This document shows, one piece after another, positions 11,800 to 21,239 of a stretch of DNA of 64,000 nucleotides (its first letter is position 1; every line of letters starts with the position of its first letter). Both the position numbers and the translations under genes were made by a program. Origin of the DNA: Desulfobacterium sp. (GTDB lineage: Bacteria; Desulfobacterota; Desulfobacteria; Desulfobacterales; Desulfobacteraceae). The stretch is taken from NCBI GenBank assembly GCA_016342325.1, contig JAEINR010000004.1, positions 1 to 64,000 of the forward strand, read 5' to 3'. Below the pieces are notes generated by a model that was not told the origin of the DNA, did no database searches, and worked only from the letters and a program-made list of their open reading frames with translations.

Positions 11800-12801
11800 A
11801 TGATAATTTTGGGTATTGAATCGTCCTGTGACGAGACTGCAGCCGCAGTTCTTGCAGACCAGCACACCGTTTTGTCATCTGTGGTCTCATCCCAGGTGGC
11901 TGTTCACCATAAATACGGCGGCGTGGTGCCGGAACTGGCATCGCGCATGCATATCGAAGCCATTGCCCCGGTGGTTTCCGAGGCCGTGGAACAAGCCGGT
12001 ATCTCCCTTGATGATATAGAGGGGGTCGCCGTAACCCGGGGACCCGGTCTTGTGGGTGCCCTGCTTGTGGGATTCAGCTTTGCCAAGGCCTTTGCCTGGG
12101 CACGGAATCTGCCATGGACCGGGGTCAACCATCTCGAGGGTCACATCTATTCCGTCCTCCTGTCCGATGATCCGCCGGCATTTCCCTTTGCAGCCCTTGT
12201 GGCCTCGGGCGGTCACACCAACATCTACCATGTGGCATCCCAGGACGACTTTGAGCTCATGGGACAGACCCGGGACGATGCGGCAGGCGAGGCCTTTGAC
12301 AAGGTCGCCAAGATGCTGGGCCTGGGATATCCCGGGGGCGCTGTGGTTGAGAAACTTGCGGCCCAGGGGGATCCTTCCCGTGTGAAATTTCCAAGGACCT
12401 ATCTGGATAAAGATGGGTTTGATTTCAGCTTTTCCGGCCTGAAATCGGCCGTGTCCCGGTACATCCACCTGAACAAGGATAATCTCGAAGAGATGATTCC
12501 CCACATTGCCGCCGGTTTCCAGGCGGCTGTCATGGATGTGCTTTCCTTTAAGCTCATCCATGCTGCCCAAGCCAAGGGGTGTAAAAACATTGCCATGGCC
12601 GGCGGAGTGTCTGCAAATTCCGCCCTTGCCATAAGGGTGGCGGCCGATGCGTCAAAGCGGGGCATTCGCCTCTATCTTCCCCCAAAGCAGTTGTGCGGTG
12701 ACAACGCCGCCATGATCGCCGCAAGGGGACATCGACTCATCCAGGAGGGCAACCTCTGCCAGCTGGACCAGGACGTCTTTTCCCGAACCCGTTTTCTTTA
12801 A
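11800..12801 (+). CDS. tsaD: tRNA N6-adenosine threonylcarbamoyltransferase
   Basis: IILGIESSCDETAAAVL; VNHLEGHIYS; ALVASGGHTNIY. Confidence 0.97.
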   Translation: MIILGIESSCDETAAAVLADQHTVLSSVVSSQVAVHHKYGGVVPELASRMHIEAIAPVVSEAVEQAGISLDDIEGVAVTRGPGLVGALLVGFSFAKAFAWARNLPWTGVNHLEGHIYSVLLSDDPPAFPFAALVASGGHTNIYHVASQDDFELMGQTRDDAAGEAFDKVAKMLGLGYPGGAVVEKLAAQGDPSRVKFPRTYLDKDGFDFSFSGLKSAVSRYIHLNKDNLEEMIPHIAAGFQAAVMDVLSFKLIHAAQAKGCKNIAMAGGVSANSALAIRVAADASKRGIRLYLPPKQLCGDNAAMIAARGHRLIQEGNLCQLDQDVFSRTRFL

Positions 12802-12838
12802 GCCCCTAACCTGGACAAGCCAGAACCAAAAAAGTTTT

Positions 12839-12885
12839 CTGAGTCTCTTGCCAAAATAACACGAAAGTCAGAGCTAAGAAGCTAA
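12839..12885. repeat. Dispersed intergenic repeat, copy 1 (partner at 22492)
   Basis: ctgagtctcttgccaaaataacacgaaagtcagagctaagaag vs ctgattctcttgccaaaataacgcggaaatcagggatgggaag. Confidence 0.55.
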
Positions 12886-12888
12886 ATT

Positions 12889-13887
12889 CTATTGTAGATA
12901 CTTTGTCTTAAGGGTCTGGATCCGGGCCATGGATTCAAGGGCCATGGTGTGGAGAATTTCATCATCGGCGATCTGCCTTTCGATCTCAAGGACAGCCGTT
13001 TCAATGTCCGGTCCTCGATGGCAGACCAGGGTGATGTCGATCTGGGAGCGAAGAATCTGGGTGACGCAGATCTTGATATCGTGCTTGATGGCCTTCATGT
13101 CCAGGTCGTCGGTCATTACCACCCCCTGAAATCCCAAGCGGTTCCTGAGCAGATCTACTGCTATCTTTGGGGAGAGGCTGGCCGGCCATACCGGGTCCAG
13201 CTGGGGGTAGAGGATGTGGGAGAGCATCATTGCCGATACGTCTGACTTTGCTGCGGCAACAAAGGGAACAAGGTCGCTTGCTTCCAGGAGGGCTGGATCC
13301 GCGTCCAGCACGGGAAGCTCAAAATGGGAGTCAAGCCGGGTTCTGCCGATGCCGGGAAAGTGCTTTGCGCAAGCCATGATGCCATTGTTCTGGAGGGTTT
13401 CTATCACACGGGTGCCAAGTTTTGCCACCTGGTCGGGTCCGCCCGGAAATACCCTGGACTCCATGATGCTGTGAAAACCTTTTGGTGCAATGTCCAGCAC
13501 CGGGGCAAGGTCCATGTTGATGCCCACTCCCTTGAGTTCTGCGGCCGTGGTCATGGCAAAGGTTTCGGCCTCCCGGCGGCTTTTAATGGCGGGGTTGCCC
13601 GGAAAGGCCGTAAACCATGGCGCTTTTAATCGGGCCACCACACCGCCTTCCTGGTCCACGGCAATGAACAGGGGAGGGAGTCCCTCGGCCCTGGCACAGG
13701 CCTGGGCTTGATCGCACAGCTTTCTTGTCTGGTCGGGATCGTCGATGTTACCGGCAAAGAGAATCAGGCCGCCGATCTTTAGTTCGCAAATAAGATGCTC
13801 GACCTCCTTGTTAAAGATTGTTCCCTCGAAACCTGCCATCACTCTCTGGCCCGAGAGCTCCCTGTAATCGGGTTTTTGCCTGGTCAT
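12889..13887 (-). CDS. Glycoside hydrolase family 3 / beta-N-acetylhexosaminidase-like (NagZ-like)
   Basis: GLILFAGNIDDPDQTRKLCDQAQ; VDQEGGVVARLKAPWF; CAKHFPGIGRTRLDSH. Confidence 0.88.
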   Translation of the reverse strand: MTRQKPDYRELSGQRVMAGFEGTIFNKEVEHLICELKIGGLILFAGNIDDPDQTRKLCDQAQACARAEGLPPLFIAVDQEGGVVARLKAPWFTAFPGNPAIKSRREAETFAMTTAAELKGVGINMDLAPVLDIAPKGFHSIMESRVFPGGPDQVAKLGTRVIETLQNNGIMACAKHFPGIGRTRLDSHFELPVLDADPALLEASDLVPFVAAAKSDVSAMMLSHILYPQLDPVWPASLSPKIAVDLLRNRLGFQGVVMTDDLDMKAIKHDIKICVTQILRSQIDITLVCHRGPDIETAVLEIERQIADDEILHTMALESMARIQTLKTKYLQ

Positions 13888-13988
13888 GTCTTCTCCCTGA
13901 AATACCCATGCTTTATAAATTACTTGACTTGGTGTGTCGCTAATATTAGAAAATTCCATTTGCCCTGAACCTTCAAGCGATAGATACC

Positions 13989-14900
13989 ATGGAAATGAAA
14001 ACATTTAAATCAGATTTTGTCCTCCTTGTTGCCGCATCCATCTGGGGACTTGCCTTTGTTGCCCAGAGAATGGGCATGGACCATGTGGGCCCATTTACCT
14101 ACAACGGGCTCAGGTTTGCCTTGGGTGGTCTCTCCCTTCTTCCCTTCCTCCTGGTCGCCCGGAAAAAGAGGAAAAACAGGGCCCGGGTCCAAGACGATCC
14201 CGGTTCAAAGGAGATTTTACAGGGCGGTCTCCTTGCCGGGGTGATCCTCTTTGCCGGGTCTTCCCTGCAGCAGGTGGGGATGCTCTATACAACGGCCGGC
14301 AAGGCCGGGTTCATCACCGGACTCTATGTGGTGATCGTGCCGGTGATGGGACTGCTCTGGCGGCAAAAGGCCGGCACCGGCACCTGGATCGGCGCCCTGA
14401 TGGCTGCCGTGGGACTTTATTTTCTGAGCGTCACCGAGGAGATGACCATGAGTTTTGGTGATTTTCTTGAGCTTGTGGGTGCCTTCTTTTTTGCCATGCA
14501 TGTGATTGTCATCGGAAAGCTCTCCCAGCGGATAGATACGGTGAGGCTCTCCTTTGTCCAGTGCATGCTCTGCTCCGTGGTGAGCATGATCGTGGCGGTT
14601 TCCATGGAGGAGATCAGCCTTTCCGGCATTCGGATGGCAGCCCTTCCTATTTTTTACGGCGGCGTTTTTTCCGTGGGCATTGCCTACTCGCTTCAGATCT
14701 ACGGACAGAAGGGCAGTCATCCTGCCCATGCCGCCATTCTCCTCAGCCTTGAATCGGTTGTTGCCGCCATTGGCGGGTGTTTGATTCTCAATGAGGTCCT
14801 TTCCGGCCGCTCCCTTTCGGGGTGTGTGCTCATGATGGCAGGAATGCTCATTTCCCAACTTTACCCCTACATGGTTTCGAAAAAGGCGGTTCGTGACTAA
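13989..14900 (+). CDS. EamA/DMT superfamily transporter
   Basis: Multi-TM; AASIWGLAFVAQRMGMDHVGPFTYNGLRF. Confidence 0.88.
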   Translation: MEMKTFKSDFVLLVAASIWGLAFVAQRMGMDHVGPFTYNGLRFALGGLSLLPFLLVARKKRKNRARVQDDPGSKEILQGGLLAGVILFAGSSLQQVGMLYTTAGKAGFITGLYVVIVPVMGLLWRQKAGTGTWIGALMAAVGLYFLSVTEEMTMSFGDFLELVGAFFFAMHVIVIGKLSQRIDTVRLSFVQCMLCSVVSMIVAVSMEEISLSGIRMAALPIFYGGVFSVGIAYSLQIYGQKGSHPAHAAILLSLESVVAAIGGCLILNEVLSGRSLSGCVLMMAGMLISQLYPYMVSKKAVRD

Positions 14901-14953
14901 GGTTGTGCTGCACGGGAGGCCCTGACGGTGCAAGGGCCTTTTGTGAAAGGCCC

Positions 14954-15081
14954 ATGGATCTCGGCACTTTGTGCAAGGAGATCCATGGGCATGTGATCTG
15001 GTTTGCGCGCCCCCCCTGGTGATCACCCGTGCCGAGATCGACTGGGTCGTTGAACGGGTGGAGCAGGTGCTTACCCCTTGA
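14954..15081 (+). pseudogene. Possible 3' remnant of a class III PLP aminotransferase
   Basis: Reads GTLCKEIHGHVIWFARPP / LVITRAEIDWVVERVEQVLTP* with a frame change at a C7 homopolymer; resembles the C-terminus of class III aminotransferases. Confidence 0.4.
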
Positions 15082-15409
15082 GGGTCGCCAGGGCCTTTTC
15101 AAGCTTTTCGGTTATTTTGTTGGAATCAAAGGCGATCTCTTTGAGAATCTCTGCCGTCTGGGCCAGGTCTTCGCTGGTGGCCTTGTTGGCCCACGAATCA
15201 TAGGTTTCCTGGTGGCTCTTGTTATGATCGATCCAGTGCTGGAGCAGGATAGTAAGCTTCTCGTCAAGGGAGAGCTCTTTCGCGTTGGTGTGTTCATGGC
15301 CATGTCCATGGTCATGGCTGTGGCTGTGGTCGTGGCTGTGGTCGTGGCTGTGGTCGTGGCTGTGGTCGTGGCTGTGATCGTGATCGTTATGGCTGTGGTC
15401 GTGGCTCAT
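15071..15409 (-). CDS. Small protein with His/Asp/Ser repeat N-terminus and helical C-terminal domain (putative metal binding)
   Basis: MSHDHSHNDHDHSHDHSHDHSHDHSHDHSHSHDHGHGHEH...; start overlaps upstream stop as ATGA. Confidence 0.75.
   Translation of the reverse strand: MSHDHSHNDHDHSHDHSHDHSHDHSHDHSHSHDHGHGHEHTNAKELSLDEKLTILLQHWIDHNKSHQETYDSWANKATSEDLAQTAEILKEIAFDSNKITEKLEKALATLKG
15308..15406. repeat. 12-bp tandem repeat (tggtcgtggctg)n encoding (HDHS)n
   Basis: About five consecutive near-identical 12-bp units plus degenerate flanks. Confidence 0.85.
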
Positions 15410-16845
15410 GGAAGTACTCCGTTAAGATATGATTTAAGGGTTTCTGGTTGGGAAGGATATCCTGAACGCGGACTCCATTCACAATAGGCATTGATTTCAA
15501 TGCCGTGCTGAATGATCGATACGGGTCTGTCCGCCGAAACGACAACCACGATGACCTTGTCGTGCTCGGAGGTAAAGCGGAGGGCAGAGTTGTACCTGGC
15601 GCCCCTGGCCATGTTCTCCCCTTTGATTGTCTTGCCGTCAAGCAGGCATCCAAAGCCCCTGAGGCTGGTGTTGGACATGATGTGGAGGGCACCGTCGATC
15701 TTGATGAGGGACTTGGCAAGATCAAGGTTGCCGGGGGCCTTCAGGTCGAGGCAGGGGTCCAGGATGTGGCCGGACACCGTTATCGGCGTTTTGTTGAGAT
15801 CGATGATCAGGGTGCAGCCGTGGCGTTTTGTCTCTGCCGTGTGAACGATATCTCCAATGGTCTTGAAGAGGTGGGTTCGATCTTCTGTCGTAAGTTGCGA
15901 ATCGAGCAGGATCTCCTCGAGTTCCACCAGGTTCGCCTTCCGGGTGGTGGAGTGGAAATTACCGTCAAAGAAGCTGCACAGGGTCTGACCGGCAAATTCC
16001 AGGAACCCGTGGTCCCCCTGGAAATTGGCTGAGATGGCTAATTCCGGTGTGTCTGTGTTGGAGATCCCGATGATGGTACTTCCGTCTGACACAAGTTTCC
16101 TGGAAGAGTGCTCAACGGCAAGGAGCAGTTTTCTGATGTGCTTGACATTGCCGATATAGGGCCGCTCATGCCGCTGTATCTTTGCGATGAATTCGATATC
16201 ATCCAGGGCGTCGGGATCCACAAAGATGAGTCTGCCCCGTGGCCAGGCACCTTCCTCTTTTGTCTTTGAGATGTTGAGGATGGTGTCCAGGATCGGGTGG
16301 ACCAGGGTTCGGGTATCAAGTCCGATAACCTTGTTCCGCATGTCCACAATATGGTCGGTGATGGCGTGGATGGTATAGTTCTGGAGGGCGTGTCCCGAGG
16401 TGCCCATGGTGATGCTGTCTGCGGCAAATTCCTGGGCCAGAAGCCAGCCGGCATGCTCGATCCACCGCTCTGTGGGGTAGATGGAGCAGATGTCCGGGTG
16501 GTGGTCCGTGAACCACATCTGGTAGAAAAATGAGTGGGAACTGCCGCCGTAGGAGATCAACCCGGCAAGGTGAATGTTTTCGTTGGGGATGACGTGGCCC
16601 CGGGGTTGCTTGGACAGGGCCATTGAGGTCTCCCGGCGCCAGGTTTCATCCTCGAGGTAGAGTTCATTGAGCCTTGGCTCATGGCCCCTCAGGAGGTTCT
16701 GGGGATCGTAGACCAGCACCTCGTCGTCGGGTTTGAGTGCGTAGACCAGGGCTGCCCGGGTCGATTGGGAAAAGTGGGAGAGTCCCTCCACAAGGCCGTT
16801 GAATATGTTGAGGATACACAAGTTGCCGTAGAGGTCATGTTTCAT
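15406..16845 (-). CDS. DisA_N / diadenylate cyclase-like domain protein (divergent)
   Basis: C-terminal segment IKIDGALHIMSNTSLRGFGCLLDG...GARYNSALRFTSEHDKVIVVVVSADRPVSI resembles the DGA and RHR blocks of DAC domains; start MKHDLYG chosen. Confidence 0.7.
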   Translation of the reverse strand: MKHDLYGNLCILNIFNGLVEGLSHFSQSTRAALVYALKPDDEVLVYDPQNLLRGHEPRLNELYLEDETWRRETSMALSKQPRGHVIPNENIHLAGLISYGGSSHSFFYQMWFTDHHPDICSIYPTERWIEHAGWLLAQEFAADSITMGTSGHALQNYTIHAITDHIVDMRNKVIGLDTRTLVHPILDTILNISKTKEEGAWPRGRLIFVDPDALDDIEFIAKIQRHERPYIGNVKHIRKLLLAVEHSSRKLVSDGSTIIGISNTDTPELAISANFQGDHGFLEFAGQTLCSFFDGNFHSTTRKANLVELEEILLDSQLTTEDRTHLFKTIGDIVHTAETKRHGCTLIIDLNKTPITVSGHILDPCLDLKAPGNLDLAKSLIKIDGALHIMSNTSLRGFGCLLDGKTIKGENMARGARYNSALRFTSEHDKVIVVVVSADRPVSIIQHGIEINAYCEWSPRSGYPSQPETLKSYLNGVLP

Positions 16846-17512
16846 TGGCACTTTCCTTTGGGCCGTAGTGGGCAAATTTAGTGATCACCCGTTCCATCTC
16901 CTGGTCTGAAAGGATCACAGGGGTACCGATGCTCTCCGCCTGGAAGCAGAGCCGTGCCACAAGCTCGATCTCCTCTGCGGTGTTAAAGGCCTTCAGCAGG
17001 GTGGGGCCGACGGCCACAAGGCCGTGGTTGGCGAGCAGAACAGCGTTGTAATCCTTGATGGAACCGGTTATGGCGTCGGCAAGCTCCTGGGTGCCAAAGG
17101 TGGCATAGGGGGCCAAGGGGACCTTGTTGCCAGCAAACCCCACCAGGTAGTGAACTGCGGGGATTTCCCGGTTGAGGCACGCAAAGGTGGTGGCATAGGT
17201 GGAGTGGGTGTGAACCACCGAACTGATATCCCTTCTGGTACTGTAAAGGGCCAAATGGAATCCGGTTTCGCTGGAGGGGGAGTTGGTGCCGTCCACAACG
17301 GTTCCGTCCGGAGAAACGACAAGGATGTCCCCTGGGGTCATGTCCGGGTACTCGATGCCGCTGGGGGTGATGGCAATCAGGTTCTTTTCACGGTTGTAGC
17401 AGCTTAAATTGCCGCCGGATCCGGTGGTGAGTCCTGCGGCAAGCATTTTTTTGCCGAACTTTACGATCGCGGTTCGCTCTTTTGATAATATCATAATGAA
17501 AAATTGATACAC
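16835..17512 (-). CDS. Class II aldolase/adducin family (L-fuculose-phosphate aldolase-like)
   Basis: GLTTGSGGNLSCYNREKNLIAITPSGIEY; VVHTHSTYATTFACL; LLANHGLVAVGPTL. Confidence 0.9.
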   Translation of the reverse strand: MYQFFIMILSKERTAIVKFGKKMLAAGLTTGSGGNLSCYNREKNLIAITPSGIEYPDMTPGDILVVSPDGTVVDGTNSPSSETGFHLALYSTRRDISSVVHTHSTYATTFACLNREIPAVHYLVGFAGNKVPLAPYATFGTQELADAITGSIKDYNAVLLANHGLVAVGPTLLKAFNTAEEIELVARLCFQAESIGTPVILSDQEMERVITKFAHYGPKESANET

Positions 17513-17633
17513 TTCTATTGGACGCTTTGCAACAATTTATTCGTTATACCTGGGCTCAAATCAACAATGGTGTTGTAAAATGGTGCCAAGATTGGTATTG
17601 GAATAGAAAAAAAAATGAGGAGATCAACGAGCA

Positions 17634-18350
17634 ATGAAAAAGAGAATTATCGGTTATCTTGGTTTTGTCCCACTGCTTTTTTTCCTTTGTTTGCCCCCTG
17701 TCTCTGCTGAGACCGGTTATGTCTCGGACATGCTGTTGTTGACCTTGAGGGCGGGCCCGGGAAATGAGTTCTCTGTCTTAAAGACGTTGACCAGTAACAC
17801 GCCGGTTGAAATTATTGAGAAAGGGGAGCTTTTTTTTAAGGTGAACACAAAGGACGGCCAGGAGGGGTGGGTTCAGAAACAGTACATCACCTTCGACCTT
17901 CCTTTGCCCCTGGTGATTGCCCAGATGAAAAAGAGGATAGCGGAGCTGGAGACAGCCAACAAAAATCTTGTGGAGAGCCAATCGCCCCTGATGGAGAGCA
18001 TGGAAACAAAGAAAAAGCATTACGAGGAAAGGATCACCATGCTTGATACCTCCCTCAAACAGGCGGTCAAAGAGAAAAACGGGCTTGCATCCAGCCTTGA
18101 TCAAATCCGAAAAAAACACGATCAATTTCTCAAACAGTCAGCAGATACGGTTCGCATCGTCGACGAGAACCGGGTGTTGGAAGAGGAGAATACCCGTCTT
18201 TCCGCAGAACTTGCCCGTTTTGAGGAGGAGAGCAACGACTTTTTGAAGACCGCCATGATGAAGTGGTTTCTTGCCGGTGCAGGGGTGTTGATCGCAGGGT
18301 GGCTTATCGGCCGCAGCGTGGGCGGCGGCCGAAGAAGCTCCCGGCTTTAG
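17634..18350 (+). CDS. SH3-domain protein of the TIGR04211 (YgiM-like) type: signal peptide, SH3, coiled coil, C-terminal TM
   Basis: ETGYVSDMLLLTLRAGPGNEFSVLKTLTSNTPVEIIEKGELFFKVNTKDGQEGWVQKQYI; WFLAGAGVLIAGWLIGRSVGGGRR. Confidence 0.85.
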   Translation: MKKRIIGYLGFVPLLFFLCLPPVSAETGYVSDMLLLTLRAGPGNEFSVLKTLTSNTPVEIIEKGELFFKVNTKDGQEGWVQKQYITFDLPLPLVIAQMKKRIAELETANKNLVESQSPLMESMETKKKHYEERITMLDTSLKQAVKEKNGLASSLDQIRKKHDQFLKQSADTVRIVDENRVLEEENTRLSAELARFEEESNDFLKTAMMKWFLAGAGVLIAGWLIGRSVGGGRRSSRL

Positions 18351-18415
18351 TCCTGATCTGAGAATCGTGGGGCAGGGCGTTCATGCCCGTTTTAATGCCC
18401 TGTTCTTGAATCCGG

Positions 18416-19528
18416 TCAGCTGATCACGGTTACCGGGCCGGATTCAAGATCCTTGCGGTTCTTTTTCGCAACCCGCTTCTTTGCCGAGGAGGCGCTGAGG
18501 ACCATGGCCTCGGCCTGGGTAGCATAGTTCGGGTTTTGTTTGTAGCTATAGAGCTCGAGGGCTTTTTCCGAGGCCTGGGTAAAGAGGGCATGGCCCAGGT
18601 CGGTCCGGGTGATCACTGTTGTCCAGCCGTCATCGGCACCGATGCCGCCAAAGGAGATGTCGGCAAACTCGGCGGAAAAATCTCCGCAATACCGGCAGGC
18701 CGTTCGTTTTGCCGGGTCAAGGGCGTTGATGGGAATTTCCCGGAGTTCACCCGTGGTCAGCCGCAGGATAACGTTTTCCTTGATGTTCATCTTTTCGATG
18801 TCGTGGTAGTCAAAATTATAGTCCTGCTCCAAGGGCTTGAAGCTCTCCTTGGTCATGGTATAGTTGCCCGAGCAGAACAGGCCGAGGCAGAGCACTATGG
18901 AATCCGCGGGTACAACACCCAGGGCTTGCATCCGCCGGATGGTGTTGATCTGGCAGGGGGTGCCCACAAAGGCGATTTTTTCGAGCCCCTCTTTCCTGAT
19001 TTCGGCCAGGGCCTTGACCGAGGGGGAAAAGGTGGAATACGCTTCTCCGAACCGTGCCATGCCGTGGGAACTGTCAAAATGGCTTCCAGAGGCATCGATG
19101 ATCTCTTCCCGGGAGGTGGCAAGCCAGGGCGTTCGCCCGGAGTCCATGTTTCTCGATACAACGGCGCCGTTGATTTTTTTCGTGTCAAACAGGTGGAGCA
19201 GCAGTGCCGTGACAACCCCGCCGTCGGTTCCCCGCTCCCGGATGATAAGGTCTCCGGCCCGTGCCACCGAGGTCCCGATGGTCCTGCCCCCAGGGGCGGT
19301 CCAGCCAGCCTCTTTCCTGATCTCATGGTCATCACCGGTTTCCGGGCAGATCATGTGGCAGATGCCGCACTCAATGCACTTTTCAATGTCCGCAAAATCG
19401 GGCCTGCCGTCTTCACCGGTTTTGAGGGCGCCGTAGTTGATTGCAGAACAGAAGGTGACGCAACCGCCACAATGGTGGCATTTCCCTTGTTTTCGAACGT
19501 CCTGGATCAGATTGAAAAAGGTTTTCAT
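18416..19528 (-). CDS. Coenzyme F420 hydrogenase/dehydrogenase beta subunit (FrhB) family ferredoxin-type protein
   Basis: CHHCGGCVTFC and CIECGICHMICPETGDD cysteine clusters; FVGTPCQINTIRRMQ. Confidence 0.88.
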   Translation of the reverse strand: MKTFFNLIQDVRKQGKCHHCGGCVTFCSAINYGALKTGEDGRPDFADIEKCIECGICHMICPETGDDHEIRKEAGWTAPGGRTIGTSVARAGDLIIRERGTDGGVVTALLLHLFDTKKINGAVVSRNMDSGRTPWLATSREEIIDASGSHFDSSHGMARFGEAYSTFSPSVKALAEIRKEGLEKIAFVGTPCQINTIRRMQALGVVPADSIVLCLGLFCSGNYTMTKESFKPLEQDYNFDYHDIEKMNIKENVILRLTTGELREIPINALDPAKRTACRYCGDFSAEFADISFGGIGADDGWTTVITRTDLGHALFTQASEKALELYSYKQNPNYATQAEAMVLSASSAKKRVAKKNRKDLESGPVTVIS

Positions 19529-19776
19529 GGGCCTCTCCTTAGCTAATTTAAAATTAACCGCCTGCCATGGTAAAATGCAATGAGCATGCCTTGTTGCCAA
19601 AAAAAGGGAAAATAGCAGAAACGGCCCGTGTTGTCACTGTTTTTAAGACCCATCCGGTTTTGTCGAAACAAGGGAATGGGGGAAGGGGTTAACTTTGATT
19701 GACTGTTTTTCATGAACATCGTTGACAAACGCTCCGGTAAGACGGATATCTGTCGGGTCGATTTATTATCCTTTAC

Positions 19777-20961
19777 ATGAATGGGAAAACCACCATGGAT
19801 TTTACTTTTTTTTCACCGGCAAAAATTCAATTCGGGCCGGATACCTCCCGGAGGATTGCTGAAAGTGTCACAGGGTTTGGCACCCGTGCCTTTGTCATAA
19901 CGGGAAAGAACAGTGCCAGGGCCAACACCCTCATCACAGACCTTGAACGGGCCGGGATATCCTGCAGCACTTTTTCCCAATCCAATGAACCCCATGTGGA
20001 CGAGATGGTCAGGGGAGCTGAAGCGGCCCGTGCCTTTGGGGCTGATTTTGTGGTTGCCATTGGCGGTGGCAGTGTCGTGGATGCGGCAAAGGTTATTTCC
20101 GCCCTGGTGACAAACAAGGGGGATATCTATGACTATCTTGAGGTGATCGGCAAGGGCCGGGGGATCGATCACAGGCCCGTTCCCCTGGTGGCGTTGCCCA
20201 CCACGGCCGGTACCGGGGCCGAGGTCACCTGCAATGGGGTGATTGCATCAAGGTCCCACGGGGTCAAGGTGAGCATGCGAAGCCCGCTTCTTTATCCCGA
20301 TCTTGTTATTGTCGATCCCAAGCTGACCCTGTCCATGCCCCCGGGGGCAACTGCTGCAACCGGCATGGATGCCTTGACCCAGCTCATGGAAGCCTTTGTC
20401 ACGCCCTTTGCCACTCCGGTTACCGACGCCCTCTGCCGGGAGGGGTTGCGACGGGTCGCCCGGTCATTTCAGCGGGCCTTTGAGAGTGGGGAGGACCTGG
20501 ACGCCCGGGAAGATATGTGCATTGCAAGCCTTTTCAGCGGCATTGCCCTTGCCAATGCAAAGCTTGGGGCGGTCCACGGCATTGCAGGTCCCATGGGCGG
20601 GATGATCACTGCGCCCCACGGGGTGATCTGTGCACGGCTGCTTGCGCCTGTGACCCGACTGAACATCCGGCGGCTGGATCGCCTTGATCCCGGTCACCCG
20701 GGTCTTGCAAAATACCGGGAAACAGCCCAAATCCTGACCCAGGACACCCTTGCCGAGCCCGGGGATGGGGTCGACTGGATAGAATCCCTTGTTCGTCTAA
20801 TGGAAATTCCTTTGCTCAAGGGGTTCGGCCTTGATGCCATTGTTTGCCAAAAGCTTGGGGAAAAGGCCTTTTGCGCAAGCAGCATGAAGGGCAATCCCGT
20901 CCAGTTGACCCGGGAAGAGATCGTCCTGCTTCTCGAAAACGAACTTGGGATTACTCAATAA
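19777..20961 (+). CDS. Iron-containing alcohol dehydrogenase
   Basis: FVVAIGGGSVVDAAKVIS; PTTAGTGAEVT; NAKLGAVHGIAGPMGGM. Confidence 0.93.
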   Translation: MNGKTTMDFTFFSPAKIQFGPDTSRRIAESVTGFGTRAFVITGKNSARANTLITDLERAGISCSTFSQSNEPHVDEMVRGAEAARAFGADFVVAIGGGSVVDAAKVISALVTNKGDIYDYLEVIGKGRGIDHRPVPLVALPTTAGTGAEVTCNGVIASRSHGVKVSMRSPLLYPDLVIVDPKLTLSMPPGATAATGMDALTQLMEAFVTPFATPVTDALCREGLRRVARSFQRAFESGEDLDAREDMCIASLFSGIALANAKLGAVHGIAGPMGGMITAPHGVICARLLAPVTRLNIRRLDRLDPGHPGLAKYRETAQILTQDTLAEPGDGVDWIESLVRLMEIPLLKGFGLDAIVCQKLGEKAFCASSMKGNPVQLTREEIVLLLENELGITQ

Positions 20962-21057
20962 AACTGTAAAATAGCTTGTCAGCCTTTATCTGTTTGTGGT
21001 AGGGGTAGCACAAATTATATTTAGAGTACACAACGACGTGTACTTCAGAGCAAAGAT

Positions 21058-21114
21058 GCCCGCTTGAAAGGACAGGACTTGATCCGCTGTCTCTTTTTCG
21101 CGGGCTTTTTTTTT
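21058..21114 (+). terminator. Candidate rho-independent terminator downstream of the Fe-ADH gene
   Basis: GCCCGC...GACAG...CTGTC...GCGGGC stem followed by T9. Confidence 0.5.
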
Positions 21115-21239
21115 GCGCGCGACCTGGTACCAGGTTCTTTGAAACTGATGTGGTAATGCTTGTTTATTAAATCTTGAAGATCAACCTCCCCTGCTTCGTG
21201 GTGGGGAGAGGCACTAAAGTGATATCGATACTTAAACAA

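Noticed and set aside
15308-15406. CRISPR-like repetitive block
   Set aside because: 12-bp contiguous coding repeat with no spacers.
18536-19546. 336-aa plus-strand ORF antisense to the FrhB-like gene
   Set aside because: The opposite strand has clear CxxC ferredoxin motifs; this translation has no family features.
21122-21135. Perfect palindrome ACCTGGTACCAGGT upstream of the HAD hydrolase
   Set aside because: Only 14 bp and directly after a terminator-like hairpin; not enough to call an operator.
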